This document shows, piece after piece, positions 47,801-58,867 of a DNA stretch of 64,000 bases. The DNA comes from Ophthalmolycus amberensis. Lineage: Eukaryota > Chordata > Actinopteri > Perciformes > Zoarcidae. Where the stretch lies: NCBI GenBank assembly GCA_024529925.1, contig JAFEUB010001576.1:42501-106500 (forward strand), read 5' to 3'. Under the pieces are notes generated by a model. The model saw only the letters and a program-made list of their open reading frames with translations, was not told the DNA's origin and did not search any database. Position 1 is the first letter of the stretch; every line of letters starts with the position of its first letter. The position numbers were made by a program, and so were the translations under genes.

Positions 47801-50650
47801 CCTCAGCTGTGGAACAACCTTCCCCTTCATGTTGGGTTGTCATCCACCTCACCAACGTTTAAAAGCCTCTTTATATTCATTGGCCATCACCTTTGATCTG
47901 AACATGGTACTTTTGTGTCAGTTTTAATGTCACCGTTATTAATACAGTTTTTGATTGTATGACGCTTATCTACTGTATGTGCAGCACTTTGGGCAACCTT
48001 TGTATTTTAAAATATATACAAATACATTTTGATTGATACGGGGAGACACGGCGACGCATACAGCGACGACGACACAGAGACATGGAGACAGAGACACGGA
48101 GTCAGTAGAGACAACAGAGACACGGAGTCAGTAAAGACAACAGAGACACGGAGTCAGTAGAGACAACAGAGACACGGAGTCAGTAGAGACACGGAGTCAG
48201 TAGAGACAACAGAGACACGGAGTCAGTAGAGACAACAGAGACAGAGACAACAGACACGGAGTCAGTGGAGACACCGGAGTCAGTAGAGACAACAGTCAGT
48301 AGAGACAACAGAGTCAGCAGAGACAACAGAGACAACGGAGTCAGTAGAGACAACGGAGTCAGTAGAGACAGGGAGTCAGTAGAGACAGGGAGTCAGTAGA
48401 GACAGGGAGTCAGTAGAGACAGGGAGTCAGTAGAGACAGGGAGTCAGTAGAGACAGGAGTCAGTAGAGACTAGAGTCAGTAGAGACTAGAGTCAGTAGAG
48501 ACTAGAGTCAGTAGAGACACGGAGTCAGTAGAGACACGGAGTCAGTAGAGACACGGAGTCAGTAGAGACACGGAGTCAGTAGAGACACGGAGTCAGTAGA
48601 GACAACAGAGTCAGTAGAGACAACAGAGTCAGTAGAGACAACAGAGACAGTAGAGACATGGAGTCAGTAGAGACATGGAGTCAGTAGAGACATGGAGTCA
48701 GTAGAGACATGGAGTCAGTAGAGACATGGAGTCAGTAGAGACAACGGAGTCAGTAGAGACAACAGAGGCATGGAGTCAGTAGAGACACGGAGTCAGTAGA
48801 GACACGGAGTCAGTAGAGACACGGAGTCAGTAGAGACACGGAGTCAGTAGAGACACGGAGTCAGTAGAGACAACAGAGTCAGTAGAGACAACAGAGTCAG
48901 TAGAGACAACAGAGTCAGTAGAGACAACAGAGACAGTAGAGACATGGAGTCAGTAGAGACATGGAGTCAGTAGAGACATGGAGTCAGTAGAGACATGGAG
49001 TCAGTAGAGACATGGAGTCAGTAGAGACATGGAGTCAGTAGAGACATGGAGTCAGTAGAGACAACAGAGGCATGGAGTCAGTAGAGACATGGAGTCAGTA
49101 GAGACAACAGAGTCATGGAGTCAGTAGAGACAACAGAGGCATGGAGTCAGTAGAGACTAGAGTCAGTAGAGACTAGAGTCAGTAGAGACTAGAGTCAGTA
49201 GAGACTAGAGTCAGTAGAGACTAGAGTCAGTAGAGACTAGAGTCAGTAGAGACAAGAGTCAGTAGAGACAAGAGTCAGTAGAGACAGAGTCAGTAGAGAC
49301 AGAGTCAGTAGAGACAGAGTCAGTAGAGACAGAGTCAGTAGAGACAACAGAGTCAGTAGAGACAACAGAGTCAGTAGAGACAACAGAGTCAGTAGAGACA
49401 ACAGAGTCAGTAGAGACAACAGAGTCAGTAGAGACAACAGAGTCAGTAGAGACAACAGAGTCAGTAGAGACATGGAGTCAGTAGAGACATGGAGTCAGTA
49501 GAGACAACAGAGGCATGGAGTCAGTAGAGACAACGGAGTCAGTAGAGACAACGGAGTCAGTAGAGACATGGAGTCAGTAGAGACATGGAGTCAGTAGAGA
49601 CATGGAGTCAGTAGAGACATGGAGTCAGTAGAGACATGGAGTCAGTAGAGACATGGAGTCAGTAGAGACAACGGAGACAGTAGACAACAGAGACAGTAGA
49701 CAACAGAGACAGTAGACAACAGAGACAGTAGACACCAGAGACAGTAGACACCAGAGACAGTAGACAACAGAGACAGTAGACAACAGAGACAGTAGACAAC
49801 AGAGACAGTAGACAACAGAGACAGTAGACAACAGAGACAGTAGACAACAGAGACAGTAGAGACAACAGAGACAGTAGACAACAGAGACAGTAGAGACAAC
49901 AGAGACAGTAGAGACAACAGAGACAGTAGAGACAACAGAGACAGTAGAGACAACAGAGACAGTAGAGACAACAGAGACAGACAACAGAGACAGTAGAGAC
50001 AACAGAGACAGTAGAGACAACAGAGACAGTAGAGACAACAGAGACAGTAGAGACAACAGAGACAGTAGAGACAACAGAGACAGTGGAGACATGAGGTATT
50101 AGACTAAACATCTGGAGAGGGGACACGAAGTGGACCTCAGAGTGAACGAACCCAGGTCTCCCTTTCTGGTGGGAGCAGCAACGTTCCAGGCTGGAACTGG
50201 ATTGACTGGTTTCAGATCCGTCAGAGGAACCAGGTGTCTGAGACAGAGGAGGACATGTAGACATGAAAGACGTCTTTGTGGTTCTCAGCTCAAGTTAGTT
50301 TCAGTCAGGTTGTGTGTTACTTCTCTCCCAGCTCCTCGATGAAGACGGTGACGGCTGACGGGTGTGTTCCTACTTCCTGGATGAAGGCATTGTAGTACTT
50401 CCCCTTTGGCTCCAGACGCACCTGAGACAGACAGATGGAAATATGGAGACACCTGAGGCTGTCTCACGTCCCACAGACGTCCACACGACAACCATCATGT
50501 CGACCTTGATCAAACCGATTGGTCGATGAAACTCCTCGAGGGAGGTGGTTTCAAAAGCAGGTGAAACAAAAGTAGAAAGACTACAAGTACAAAGGACACG
50601 AGACATCGAATCCAAAGGACCCCAAACTGATAGAGATGGAGCAGGGACCC

Positions 50651-50686
<36 letters not shown>

Positions 50687-53600
50687 TTTTATATTAAACT
50701 GGGCCTAGTACCGTGTATAAACATACCTCTTTATTGTGCATTCAGTACTAAGCTATTCTAATAATACACAGGTTCATATATTCATGTTTTCATTTTAAAC
50801 AGGCACAGTGAGTAGGGGGGCCGTGACGCTGCCATCTATAAACACACCTTGTCAGCTGATACCAATGCCAACATCAACATTGTCTGTCAGTTGCATGATA
50901 ATCATCATACAAGCTGTTCACACTGATGTTTTCATTTAAACATAATGTGGAAACGAGAATGAGTGAAGGCCTGTTAGTGCCACTGCCATGCATAAACACA
51001 CTGTTATCATTCATACAATACTGAACTATTAACATAATGGACACATTCATGTTTTTTGGTCGAGTTACAAAACGATCCATTTTCTCTCATAACGATGTCC
51101 GTACACTGATAACAATAAACTGGCCTCAGCAGCTGCTGTTGTGGATCGGAGCTGCAGGGTTTTAGCAGGAATATCTTGCAAAAATGATTACACAAGGATT
51201 TGTGGGTCAAGTAAATATCGTTAACGGTATCTTCTTTTCAAATAATATTGCAGCGTGCGTCCTTGTGTCTGGGATCTTAGTCAGCTGGGGACTGAATAGG
51301 CTCTCGGCCAATCACGGGGAACCTGACAGTGATTGGCACAGCAGCGATAGGGGCGGGGCCTCCTCTTTTATCCATTCACTACAATACATTGGATTCATGT
51401 TAATTTAAAGACTTTTTAAAATATATATTTTTTTAATTGTCTAATCAACCAAACATTTCACGACCCCCCTGCAGTCCCTCCAGACCCCCTGTTGAAGACC
51501 TCTGCTTTAGAGAACTACAAGTATAAAAGACACCAGATACATCGACTCCTTTAGAGAACTCCTCTACTGCTGTACTACCAGCAGTACTGATCCTCAGGCA
51601 GTCTTTGGATATAGTAGTTCCAGTATTAATGTTACCTGACACTTGTCTCCCAGGAAGTACTGCCTCCCTGCAAACACCATGTAGTCCGTCTTCTGCATCT
51701 CTGTCAGATAAACATTGATTAACAATACGTTAGAAATCATCATTGTGAGTAAATATGAGCTCATATTTAAAACAGAATTATATAAAACAATATGTTTTGA
51801 GGTTTTATAAAGGGTCCTCTCCAGGACTCGTACCTTTACAGGTGTCCTGCCACACGTCAAACTCCAGGTTTCTGTACGCTTCTCCATCCAGAGACTTCAT
51901 GACCTTATAAGGAAGAGACAGTCTGGAAGGGGGCGGGGCTTCAGCAGGAGGCTGACCAATTTAAAAAAAACTACGGGTCAGGATGAATGCAGCTTTCCAG
52001 ATTGGACAATAAAACTCTTCTATATATTCATCTTGTACCGCGTCTCAGGTCCAGAGTTCTTATCAAGTCAAGTCCTTAAAACAGATAAAGTAGTTCTTGT
52101 GATTTCAATAGTCTTTTACACAACTATAGTTTATTAGACAATTTGATTTTCAGTCAGGCTTAAGAGGCGACTATCTGCAGGGGAAGATAACTCGAGTACT
52201 CTTTATTAATCACGACAAGACACCCTGGTATGGTCACATGACAACATGAGTCGCCGGCCCCTCACCTTCGTCTCGGCTGTCACGGAGCGCAGTTTATCAT
52301 CTGCAGCTCCAGCCGACTCCGCCTCCCTGTAGAACAAAACACTCACACACCTGAGTACAACATGATGTCACTGTACAGGTGAGCAACCATCAAAACACAG
52401 AGAACAAACGGGAAGTGAGGATGAAGAGCGTCAGTAAACGCAGAGAACGGGAAGTGAGGATGAAGAGCGTCAGTAAACGCAGAGAACGGGAAGTGAGGAT
52501 GAAGAGCGTCAGTAAACGCAGAGAACGGGAAGTGAGGATGAAGAGCGTCAGTAAACGCAGAGAACGGGAAGTGAGGATGAAGAGCGTCAGTAAACGCAGA
52601 GAACGGGAAGTGAGGATGAAGAGCGTCAGTAAACGCAGAGAACGGGAAGTGAGGATGAAGAGCATCAGTAAACGCAGAGAACAGGAAGTGAGGATGAAGA
52701 GCATCAGTAAACGCAGAGAACAGGAAGTGAGGATGAAGAGCATCAGTAAACGCAGAGAACAGGAAGTGAGGATGAAGAGCATCAGTAAACGCAGAGAACA
52801 GGAAGTGAGGATGAAGAGCATCAGTAAACGCAGAGAACAGGAAGTGAGGATGGAGAGCATCAGTAAACGCAGAGAACAGGAAGTGAGGATGGAGAGCATC
52901 AGTAAACGCAGAGAACAGGAAGTGAGGATGAAGAGCATCAGTAAACGCAGAGAACAGGAAGTGAGGATGAAGAGCATCAGTAAACGCAGAGAACAGGAAG
53001 TGAGGATGAAGAGCATCAGTAAACGCAGAGAACAGGAAGTGAGGATGAAGAGCATCAGTAAACGCAGAGAACAGGAAGTGAGGATGAAGAGCATCAGTAA
53101 ACGCAGAGAACAGGAAGTGAGGATGAAGAGCATCAGTAAACGCAGAGAACAGGAAGTGAGGATGAAGAGCATCAGTAAACGCAGAGAACAGGAAGTGAGG
53201 ATGAAGAGTATCAGTAAACGCAGAGAACAGGAAGTGAGGATGAAGAGTATCAGTAAACGCAGAGAACAAACAGGAAGTGAGGATGAAGAGTATCAGTAAA
53301 CGCAGAGAACAAACAGGAAGTGAGGATGAAGAGTATCAGTAAATGCAGAGAACAAACAGGAAGTGAGGATGAAGAGTATCAGTAAACGCAGAGAACAAAC
53401 AGGAAGTGAGGATGAAGAGTATCAGTAAACGCAGAGAACAGGAAGTGAGGATGAAGAGTATCAGTAAACGCAGAGAACAGGAAGTGAGGATGAAGAGTAT
53501 CAATAAACACAGAGAACAAACAGGAAGTGAGGATGAAGAGTATCAGTAAACGCAGAGAACAAACAGGAAGTGATGATGAAGAGTATCAGTAAACGCAGAG

Positions 53601-55430
53601 AACAAACAGGAAGTGATGATGAAGAGTATCAGTAAACGCAGAGAACAAACAGGATGTGATGATGAAGAGTATCAATAAACACAGAGAACAAACAGGAAGT
53701 GAGGATGAAGAGTATCAGTAAACACAGAGAACAAACAGGAAGTGAGGATGAAGAGTATCAATAAACACAGAGAACAAACAGGAAGTGAGGATGAAGAGTA
53801 TCAGTAAACACAGAGAACAAACAGGAAGTGAGGATGAAGAGTATCAGTAAACACAGAGAACAAACAGGAAGTGAGGATGAAGAGTATCAATAAATGCAGA
53901 GAACAAACAGGAAGTGAGGATGAAGAGTATCAGTAAACGCAGAGAACAAACAGGAAGTGAGGATGAAGAGTATCAGTAAACGCAGAGAACAGGAAGTGAG
54001 GATGAAGAGTATCAGTAAACGCAGAGAACAGGAAGTGAGGATGAAGAGTATCAGTAAACGCAGAGAACAGTAAATAACATCTTAGTATATTGTCAGTTAT
54101 AATTATCTGCAACACATTTATACCATTTTGACTCAAGCTGCTTTGTTGTTAAATGTTTTTGCTGCAGGACTGAAGTTTTGGTTCATGTCGTTTCATGACA
54201 TCAGTGTGTGTGGTGTGTACCTGTGACATCGGTCCTCAGGTGTGTCATACCCAAAGTCGACGTCACTGGACGCTGATGGGCTGTTTCTATAGCGACGACC
54301 TCCGACCCTGAAGGCCTCCATAGCCTGACAGAGCTCCGCCTCCTCAAACCCAAACACCTGAGTGTAGAGGAGCTCATAGAAAAGAGCTACACACACACAC
54401 ACACACACACACATACACACACACAGTGAAACAGCTGAATGTTATAAAAGGTGAACCTGACAGTGAAATGTTGTACTGTCCCTTTAAAGCTGTCACTGAT
54501 CCACCAATCAGTGACCAGTACTCACACTGGCAGAGGGCAGCAGAGACGGGGTAAGTCCTCGGGTAAACAATGTCATAGTGACCGTTGATGGAGCAACACA
54601 GCGTCACCTAGGCAACAAAGTAACAATTAGCTTTGACCTTGTAGAAAATACTGAGAGATGATTTTTATATTTATACGATATCGCCCAAACAACGACGCAA
54701 ACTTCTTCACCTTGTCAACAAAGTCGTCCTCTGAGATCACCGTGGCTGGTTTCCCCGGGTAACGGTAGATCAGGAAACAACGGCTGCACACAAAACACAC
54801 GTTTGTACTACAGACTGCACACGTCTGCAGTCTGTAGTACAAACGTCTGCAGTCTGTAGTAAAAAGGTCAGCAGTCACTGTCTGCAGTCACTGGATGCAG
54901 TCTGTGTCTGTAGTCTGCAGTCAATGAAAGACTTGATCATGTGTACGTGTACCTGAGTGTTTCTCACCTGTAGAGCTGAGACAAAGCCTTGATCTCCACC
55001 TGACCCACAGTCTCCTGAAAACACACACCGCCTGTTACACACACACACACACACACCGCCTGTTACACACTGTCACAGCAGCTCACCTTAGGGTCCTCCA
55101 GACGCTCCAGATATTTCTCAAAAGAACCTTCAACAAACTGAAAGAGAAAACAACCTGGTTAACTAGCCGGTCAGTGTCCGTCAACTAGCCGGTCAGTGTC
55201 CGTCAACTAGCCGGTCAGTGTCCGTCAACTAGCAGGTCAGTGTCCGTCAACTAGCCGGTCAGTGTCCGTCAACTAGCAGGTCAGTGTCCGTCAACTAGCC
55301 GGTCAGTGTCCGTCAACTAGCAGGTTAGTGTTGATCAGTAACATACCGGTTCAAAGTTGCATCTGTTGGCTCTCATGAAGTCAGCGCAGTCCTGACGGAT
55401 CCTCTGATGGTAGTTCTGAGAGTAATACAG

Positions 55431-55520
<90 letters not shown>

Positions 55521-55732
55521 ACGATGTAAACTGTGTCTGTGAGTAGTACGGGTGTGCGTGTCTTTCTCTCACACACACCGCTCTGACCCCCCCCCGCGCT
55601 TAACGGACTCACCTGTTCGGACACGGCTCTGAACAGACTGGACGCGTCTCGCGCCACCATCTTCCGGTAGAGGCCCAGACTGCACAGGTACTCGTCCATG
55701 TTGACGAAGTACTTCTTGAGGCCTTTCTGCAT
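33522..55732 (-). CDS. alg13: ALG13-like OTU-Tudor protein without the glycosyltransferase part
   Basis: Twenty-five exons join in phase to 892 aa: 55613-55732, 55347-55430, 55087-55137, 54968-55014, 54711-54783, 54526-54607, 54221-54386, 52266-52326, 51834-51903, 51636-51700, 50321-50421, 50152-50237, 46397-46655, 44705-44812, 44459-44609, 43503-43674, 43388-43423, 43245-43300, 43071-43139, 42162-42279, 41922-42041, 41783-41823, 41584-41695, 39450-39542, 33522-33859. Order: OTU domain (about 1-190; [34 protein letters not shown]), Tudor domain (about 255-320; [33 protein letters not shown]), then a proline-rich tail with [31 protein letters not shown] and [10 protein letters not shown], all diagnostic of ALG13 rather than OTUD4. 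At the OTU catalytic Cys position the gene reads DASSLFRA. The start MQKGLKKYF parallels the internal MHKGWKNY of human ALG13; no GT28 exon was found. Exon 50152-50237 uses a weak GTTCGT donor; exon 9 could start at 51922. Confidence 0.93.
34440..34830. repeat. (GTA)n/(TAG)n trinucleotide tract, alg13 intron
   Basis: Imperfect GTAGTAGTA/AGCAGT repeats over about 350 bp. The poly-Leu and poly-Val frames here are artefacts. The surrounding 33860-35185 has no gene; G runs occur at about 35025 and 35146-35171. Confidence 0.9.
35202..38150 (+). mobile_element. 5'-truncated L1/Tx1-clade LINE with 16-bp target duplication
   Basis: Direct repeats AAAATCTCTAAGACCT flank the insert (35186-35201 and 38151-38166) and the 3' end is an A run. 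The ORF2 remainder covers most of RT ([46 protein letters not shown]) and the C-terminal region with a zinc-knuckle-like [18 protein letters not shown]. Lesions: an in-frame TGA at 35585-35587 and a frameshift near 36390; otherwise two frames of 242 and 471 codons are open. Endonuclease and ORF1 are missing, as expected for truncation at reverse transcription. It lies antisense to alg13 in its last intron. Confidence 0.93.
38355..39391 (+). mobile_element. hAT-like non-autonomous element, copy 2 (longer)
   Basis: Homologous to 22155-22760, and continues to a probable end GGTCAGCCCTAA. Relative to copy 1 it has extra sequence at about 38485-38585 (with GGTGCATTACCGTCACCTTC) and a short retroposon at 38989-39169. 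It sits in the alg13 last intron. Confidence 0.75.
38989..39169 (-). mobile_element. SINE-like short retroposon inside the hAT-like element
   Basis: Shares CATACCGCCACCTA, CAGGGTAACCTTTTCTTCAC and CCTACGGTCTAATCCCGTT with 24274-24414. Comparison with the empty site in copy 1 (about 22590-22610) gives imperfect flanking repeats GAGGGACTT and GAGGGGCTT. Confidence 0.7.
39950..41410 (+). repeat. 20-bp minisatellite (about 70 copies), alg13 intron
   Basis: Unit AACCAACTCACCAACACATG with A/C variants (ACCACCACATG) and occasional 21-bp units. It fills the intron between exons 41584-41695 and 39450-39542. A G run of about 28 lies at 39546-39575, directly upstream of the 93-bp exon on the coding strand. 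Confidence 0.98.
42490..43015 (+). repeat. 12-bp-based minisatellite, alg13 intron
   Basis: Units of the type GATGTAGGTAAAGG/GACGTAGGTGAGGG/GGCGAAGGCACGTA, in a higher-order arrangement (blocks of about 100 bp recur). Pro/Thr/Tyr/Leu-rich frames on the minus strand (up to 222 codons) are artefacts. A (CA)n run at 42284-42326 lies in the next intron. Confidence 0.95.
43735..44450 (+). repeat. 16-18-bp minisatellite, alg13 intron
   Basis: About 43 copies of CAAGGAGACATGACGC-like units, with GACACCAAGGAGACAAGGAG variants. It occupies almost the whole intron between exons 44459-44609 and 43503-43674; the 318-codon minus-strand frame combines the real exon with array artefact. Confidence 0.97.
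44890..46370 (+). mobile_element. Internally deleted LINE: endonuclease part and 3' end, no reverse transcriptase
   Basis: Translation shows endonuclease-like pieces ([37 protein letters not shown]) to about 46015, then jumps to the extreme C-terminal [17 protein letters not shown] and a 3' tail AGCGTCTGCTGAATGACTGTAATG, which I recognise as the UnaL2/L2-type tail. The RT is absent. The junction region holds a C run and a palindrome (46090-46121). The 5' part from about 44890 may be its 5' UTR. Antisense to alg13. Confidence 0.75.
46735..48035 (+). mobile_element. L2-clade LINE fragment, degenerate
   Basis: Starts abruptly in RT ([15 protein letters not shown]), continues [52 protein letters not shown], then frameshifts and stops, and a 3' end with GCAGCACTTTGGGCAACC and TACATTTTGATTGAT. 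In the alg13 intron between exons 50152-50237 and 46397-46655. Confidence 0.88.
48050..50095 (+). repeat. About 2-kb compound minisatellite, alg13 intron
   Basis: Over 100 copies of GGAGTCAGTAGAGACA-type units with spacers ACAACAG, CATG, CACG or ACTA grouped in blocks; from 49670 the unit shortens to GACAGTAGACAACAGA. Blocks of identical variants indicate local homogenisation. Leu/Ser-rich minus-strand frames are artefacts. Confidence 0.98.
50650..51450. other. alg13 intron sequence with (TA)n and possible unknown repeat
   Basis: A TA run at 50654-50682 is followed by about 750 bp in which CATTCATGTTTT/CATACAATACTGAACTATT-like motifs recur twice, suggesting a duplicated unknown element. No exon was recognised. 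Confidence 0.4.
52395..54070 (+). repeat. 39/43-bp minisatellite (about 41 copies), alg13 intron
   Basis: Unit: AGGAAGTGAGGATGAAGAGC then ATCAGTAAACGCAGAGAAC. Variant blocks run in order: GGGAAG with GCGTC (52400-52650), CAGGAAG with GCATC (52660-53200), then AAACAGGAAG with GTATC (53200 on). The first part has a 39-bp period and stays open on both strands (over 300 codons), an artefact. Confidence 0.98.
54799..54846. other. Perfect inverted repeat, 21-bp arms, 6-nt loop
   Basis: Arms 54799-54819 and 54826-54846 are exact complements (core GTTTGTACTACAGACTGCA). Extra partial copies of GTCTGCAGTCTGTAGTA follow at 54845-54920. It lies in the alg13 intron next to exon 54711-54783. Confidence 0.95.
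55155..55330 (+). repeat. 22-bp minisatellite, alg13 intron
   Basis: About eight copies of CTAGCCGGTCAGTGTCCGTC plus AA, with CTAGCAGGT variants, between exons 55347-55430 and 55087-55137. Confidence 0.95.
55433..55518. repeat. (CA)n microsatellite, alg13 intron 1
   Basis: An 86-bp AC run directly next to the acceptor of exon 55347-55430; on the coding strand it forms a TG-repeat polypyrimidine substitute ending GTGTAG. Confidence 0.95.
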
Positions 55733-55890
55733 CCCGGTACTCACGGTAAACTCGGTAAACACTCGCTCTGGTTTCAGACGCCGCAGCACGAGCAGCTGCC
55801 GTCACACCGACAGGTGAGTTTAATCAGGTCTGATGAGCGCGCGACGCCACTCACAGCTGCTGGAGCGTTCAGGAACCGAAGCGACGGTCA
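55590..55890 (-). promoter_or_regulatory. alg13: CpG-rich promoter/first-exon region of alg13
   Basis: CG dinucleotides are dense here compared with the flanks, around the first exon and upstream (GAGCGCGCGACGCC at about 55836). This fits a transcription start at about 55800 for an OTU-first transcript. The exact start is not determined. Confidence 0.5.
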
Positions 55891-56249
55891 GAAATATTAA
55901 GTTTGTTTCTTTAGCGTTTAAACGGTCTGACGTCACATTAGTCTGATGTCATCACAGCAACACTGCCTTTTATTTTTATTTATTGATACAATGAGACAGA
56001 GCGATATGATGTAATATTTAATTTACTCAAACACTGAAGTAAAATATAAATATATAAATAAATATCTTGACTGTCGTAAAAGTAAAAATACTGCTGTTAA
56101 AAATACAGAAGTATTAGTTGTGTTTAATATTGTTCATAATGTATCGTATTTGATTTGTTTTTGTTTGTAAACAGGTTTATGCTAATTATGATAACTAAAC
56201 ATTAACGTTGCGGCTCATGGGATTCATCTTAATTTACCTCAATGCGTTT

Positions 56250-56690
56250 CCTGAGGTTGGATGGGGAGTAGTAGTCGCCCGCTAGCTTATAGCATGTAGC
56301 ATCCTGGGAATCAAACACCGCAGCTTTGAGAGCACTTGTTTGTAATTGTGCATTAACGTGATTAACCAATGATTTAACTTGCTGCTCGGACCACTGATTC
56401 ACCAAACCTGCTTGCTTGCAGTCTGTGTTCCACCACAGTCCCCGACGCTGGTCTCATCATTCATTTTGTTTCTAAAGATAGATTTGATTTTGTAGCGAGT
56501 AACGAAGGTTTCAGGGGAAATGTATCGGAGTCAAAGTATCAGTTTTCTTTGCAAAATGTAGTGAAGTAAAAGTAAAAGTCAACAGAAATATAAGTAGTAA
56601 AGTAAAGTACAGATACCCAAAAAACCGACTTAAGTACAGTAACGAAGTATTTGTACTTCGTTACTGTACACCACTGCTTTTACACCATGT
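56250..56690. mobile_element. hAT-like DNA transposon remnant
   Basis: Contains AAGTACAGTAACGAAGTATT and GTACTTCGTTACTGTACACC ending CACTG, which I recognise as the end of common fish hAT elements; the two motifs also form an inverted repeat. The other end was not fixed. 55890-56250 before it is AT-rich with no gene. Confidence 0.5.
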
Positions 56691-58867
56691 GGTTTACACT
56701 TGATATAAAGCAACAGAATGCATGTTTGCGCGTGTTCTGTAGCGCCACACAGCGGATACAGGAAGCGGTGCACGATTTGCAAACATTTTCCAGCATCAGG
56801 CGGCCCACGCGAGCCGGAGTCCCGCGTGGAAATAAATATATATTATTATTATTTTTTTATTAAAAAATATTATTTTTTAATCATAATTATTTTGTTTGTT
56901 TGTTTTGTTTTGTTTATTGGGGTAAATATTATAAGTCTATTGTCTGATCCACACTCCGGACCTGAAGGTGGCGGTAAAGCACCAATAAGATGGAAGCCAA
57001 CCACTATAATATCAGAAGAAGAAGAAGAAGAAGAAGAAATAGTGAGGGGAGCTGAGAGATTTTTTGGGATAAAAGAAATGTGTTGGGAGCATATTAATAA
57101 AAGACTCTGAGAAGATGTGAAGTCAGGAGGCCCTGTGGATAGGACCGTATGATTGTACTACAGTGGAACCCAAGAAGCTTATTAGCAAATAGACAAAGAG
57201 TTTAAAGGATTCATGAAAAACCTTTAAAAGAAACCAGAACTCATATGTGTTCAGGAAACCTGCTTAAACCAGCATTCGACTTAGTTATTAAAGGATATGA
57301 TAGTATTCACAGAGAGAGTGGGAGGATGGAGGAGCGTGTATCATATTTATAAAACAAGGAATACCGTTTAAAGTTTTGGCGATAGGAACATAGCTGGAAT
57401 ATGATGATTGAGATTCAGACGATTGAGAGAAGGAACGATTAGAATTGCAAACTATTACAACCCATACTAAGAAACTGTCAATCAAATTATTGATGAATTA
57501 GCTGTACAGTTAGAAGGAAAAGTGATGTGTAGTGGAGATTTGACTGCTCATAGCACATTATGGGGTAATAGTAACGATGACAATGGAATAGTGATAGAAG
57601 AATTAATGGAGATAAAAAACTTAGTTTGCTTAAATAATGGAACCGGAACAAGATGTAACATCAGAACAGGGACAGAGCCGGCAAGAGACCTCACTTAGTG
57701 TCTGAGTCATGGGCAGGAGTTCGCTCCTGGCAGGTAAGAAGAGGAACAACAGTAGGAAGTGACCATTATCCAATAGTGATTGAAACGGGGCAGCGGTTAG
57801 AATGAGACAGAAGGACTACAGACATGGTCTTTCAGCAGTGCTGCCTGTAGAAGGGTTAGTGATCAACAGACGCAGAAAGTGTGTGTTAGTGAAGAGAAAG
57901 TGTAAATGCTTGTATTTGTCGAGCTCTTCTGGAGGCTGTAGAGGAGTCCATGCAGAAGAAGATGATGGTTCCTTGGTGGACTAAGGAATGTGATGAAGCA
58001 ATTACATCTCGAAATAAAGCTTTTAAAGTATGAAAAATAATCATAGGTTTCAGAACCTTATTGATTATAAAAAGTTGCAGGCAAATGTAAGGAGGATCAT
58101 CAAAAAGACAAAGAAAGAATGTTGGAGGAACGTTTGTAACTCAATAGGAAGGAAGAGGACAATGGATACGGTGTGGAAGACGAGAATGAATGGGATTAAG
58201 AGAGTTTGGTATCCAGTCCTCAAAGCAAAACCTTTGTTAAAATACATAGTTCAGATCATATTAGTGAAGAGGGTAAAAAGAATGAACCTTTATTACAGCA
58301 AGAGGACGATACCAATGATCTGCTGAACAAGCCTTTTACAAAGACAGAACTGAGCCGACGGCTCAAGAAAAGCAAAACCTCGGCACCAGGCAAGGACCAG
58401 ATTTGTTATCTCATGTTAAACAATCAAGTGAATCCTCTGAGGATATATTACTCGAATTATATAATAAAGTTTGGGAGGGTGGGAAATTGCCTCAAAGCTG
58501 GAAGGAGGCCATCGTAGTCCTGATACGCAAACCCGGTAAAGATTGTACGAACCCAGGAACTACAGACCAATAGCTCATCAAATATCTGCAAAACAATGGA
58601 GAACATGATAAATGACAGATGAATATATTATGTAGAAAGTAAAGGATATATATCCAAATACCAGATGGATTCAGGAAAGGGAGAAGTCCTTTAGATCCAG
58701 CTTCAAGTTTAGAAGGTGAAATGAGGAAAGCAGGTAAACATGGAAGTGTGGTGTCTGACTTCTTTGACATAGAGAAAGCATAATATGATGTGATGTGCAG
58801 AGAAGGGTTACGAGTTAGACTCTGCAATAGGGTATTAAGGGTCGAATGTATAGATGGATAAAGGATC

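Noticed and set aside
51007..51210. 67-codon minus-strand frame with several cysteines (YCYQCTD)
   Set aside because: Short, no matching splice context or recognised family; it sits in an alg13 intron with repeat-like sequence.
52343..53299. Frames of about 300 codons on both strands ([17 protein letters not shown] and [16 protein letters not shown] repeats)
   Set aside because: Artefacts of a 39-bp unit; they vanish where the period changes to 43 bp.
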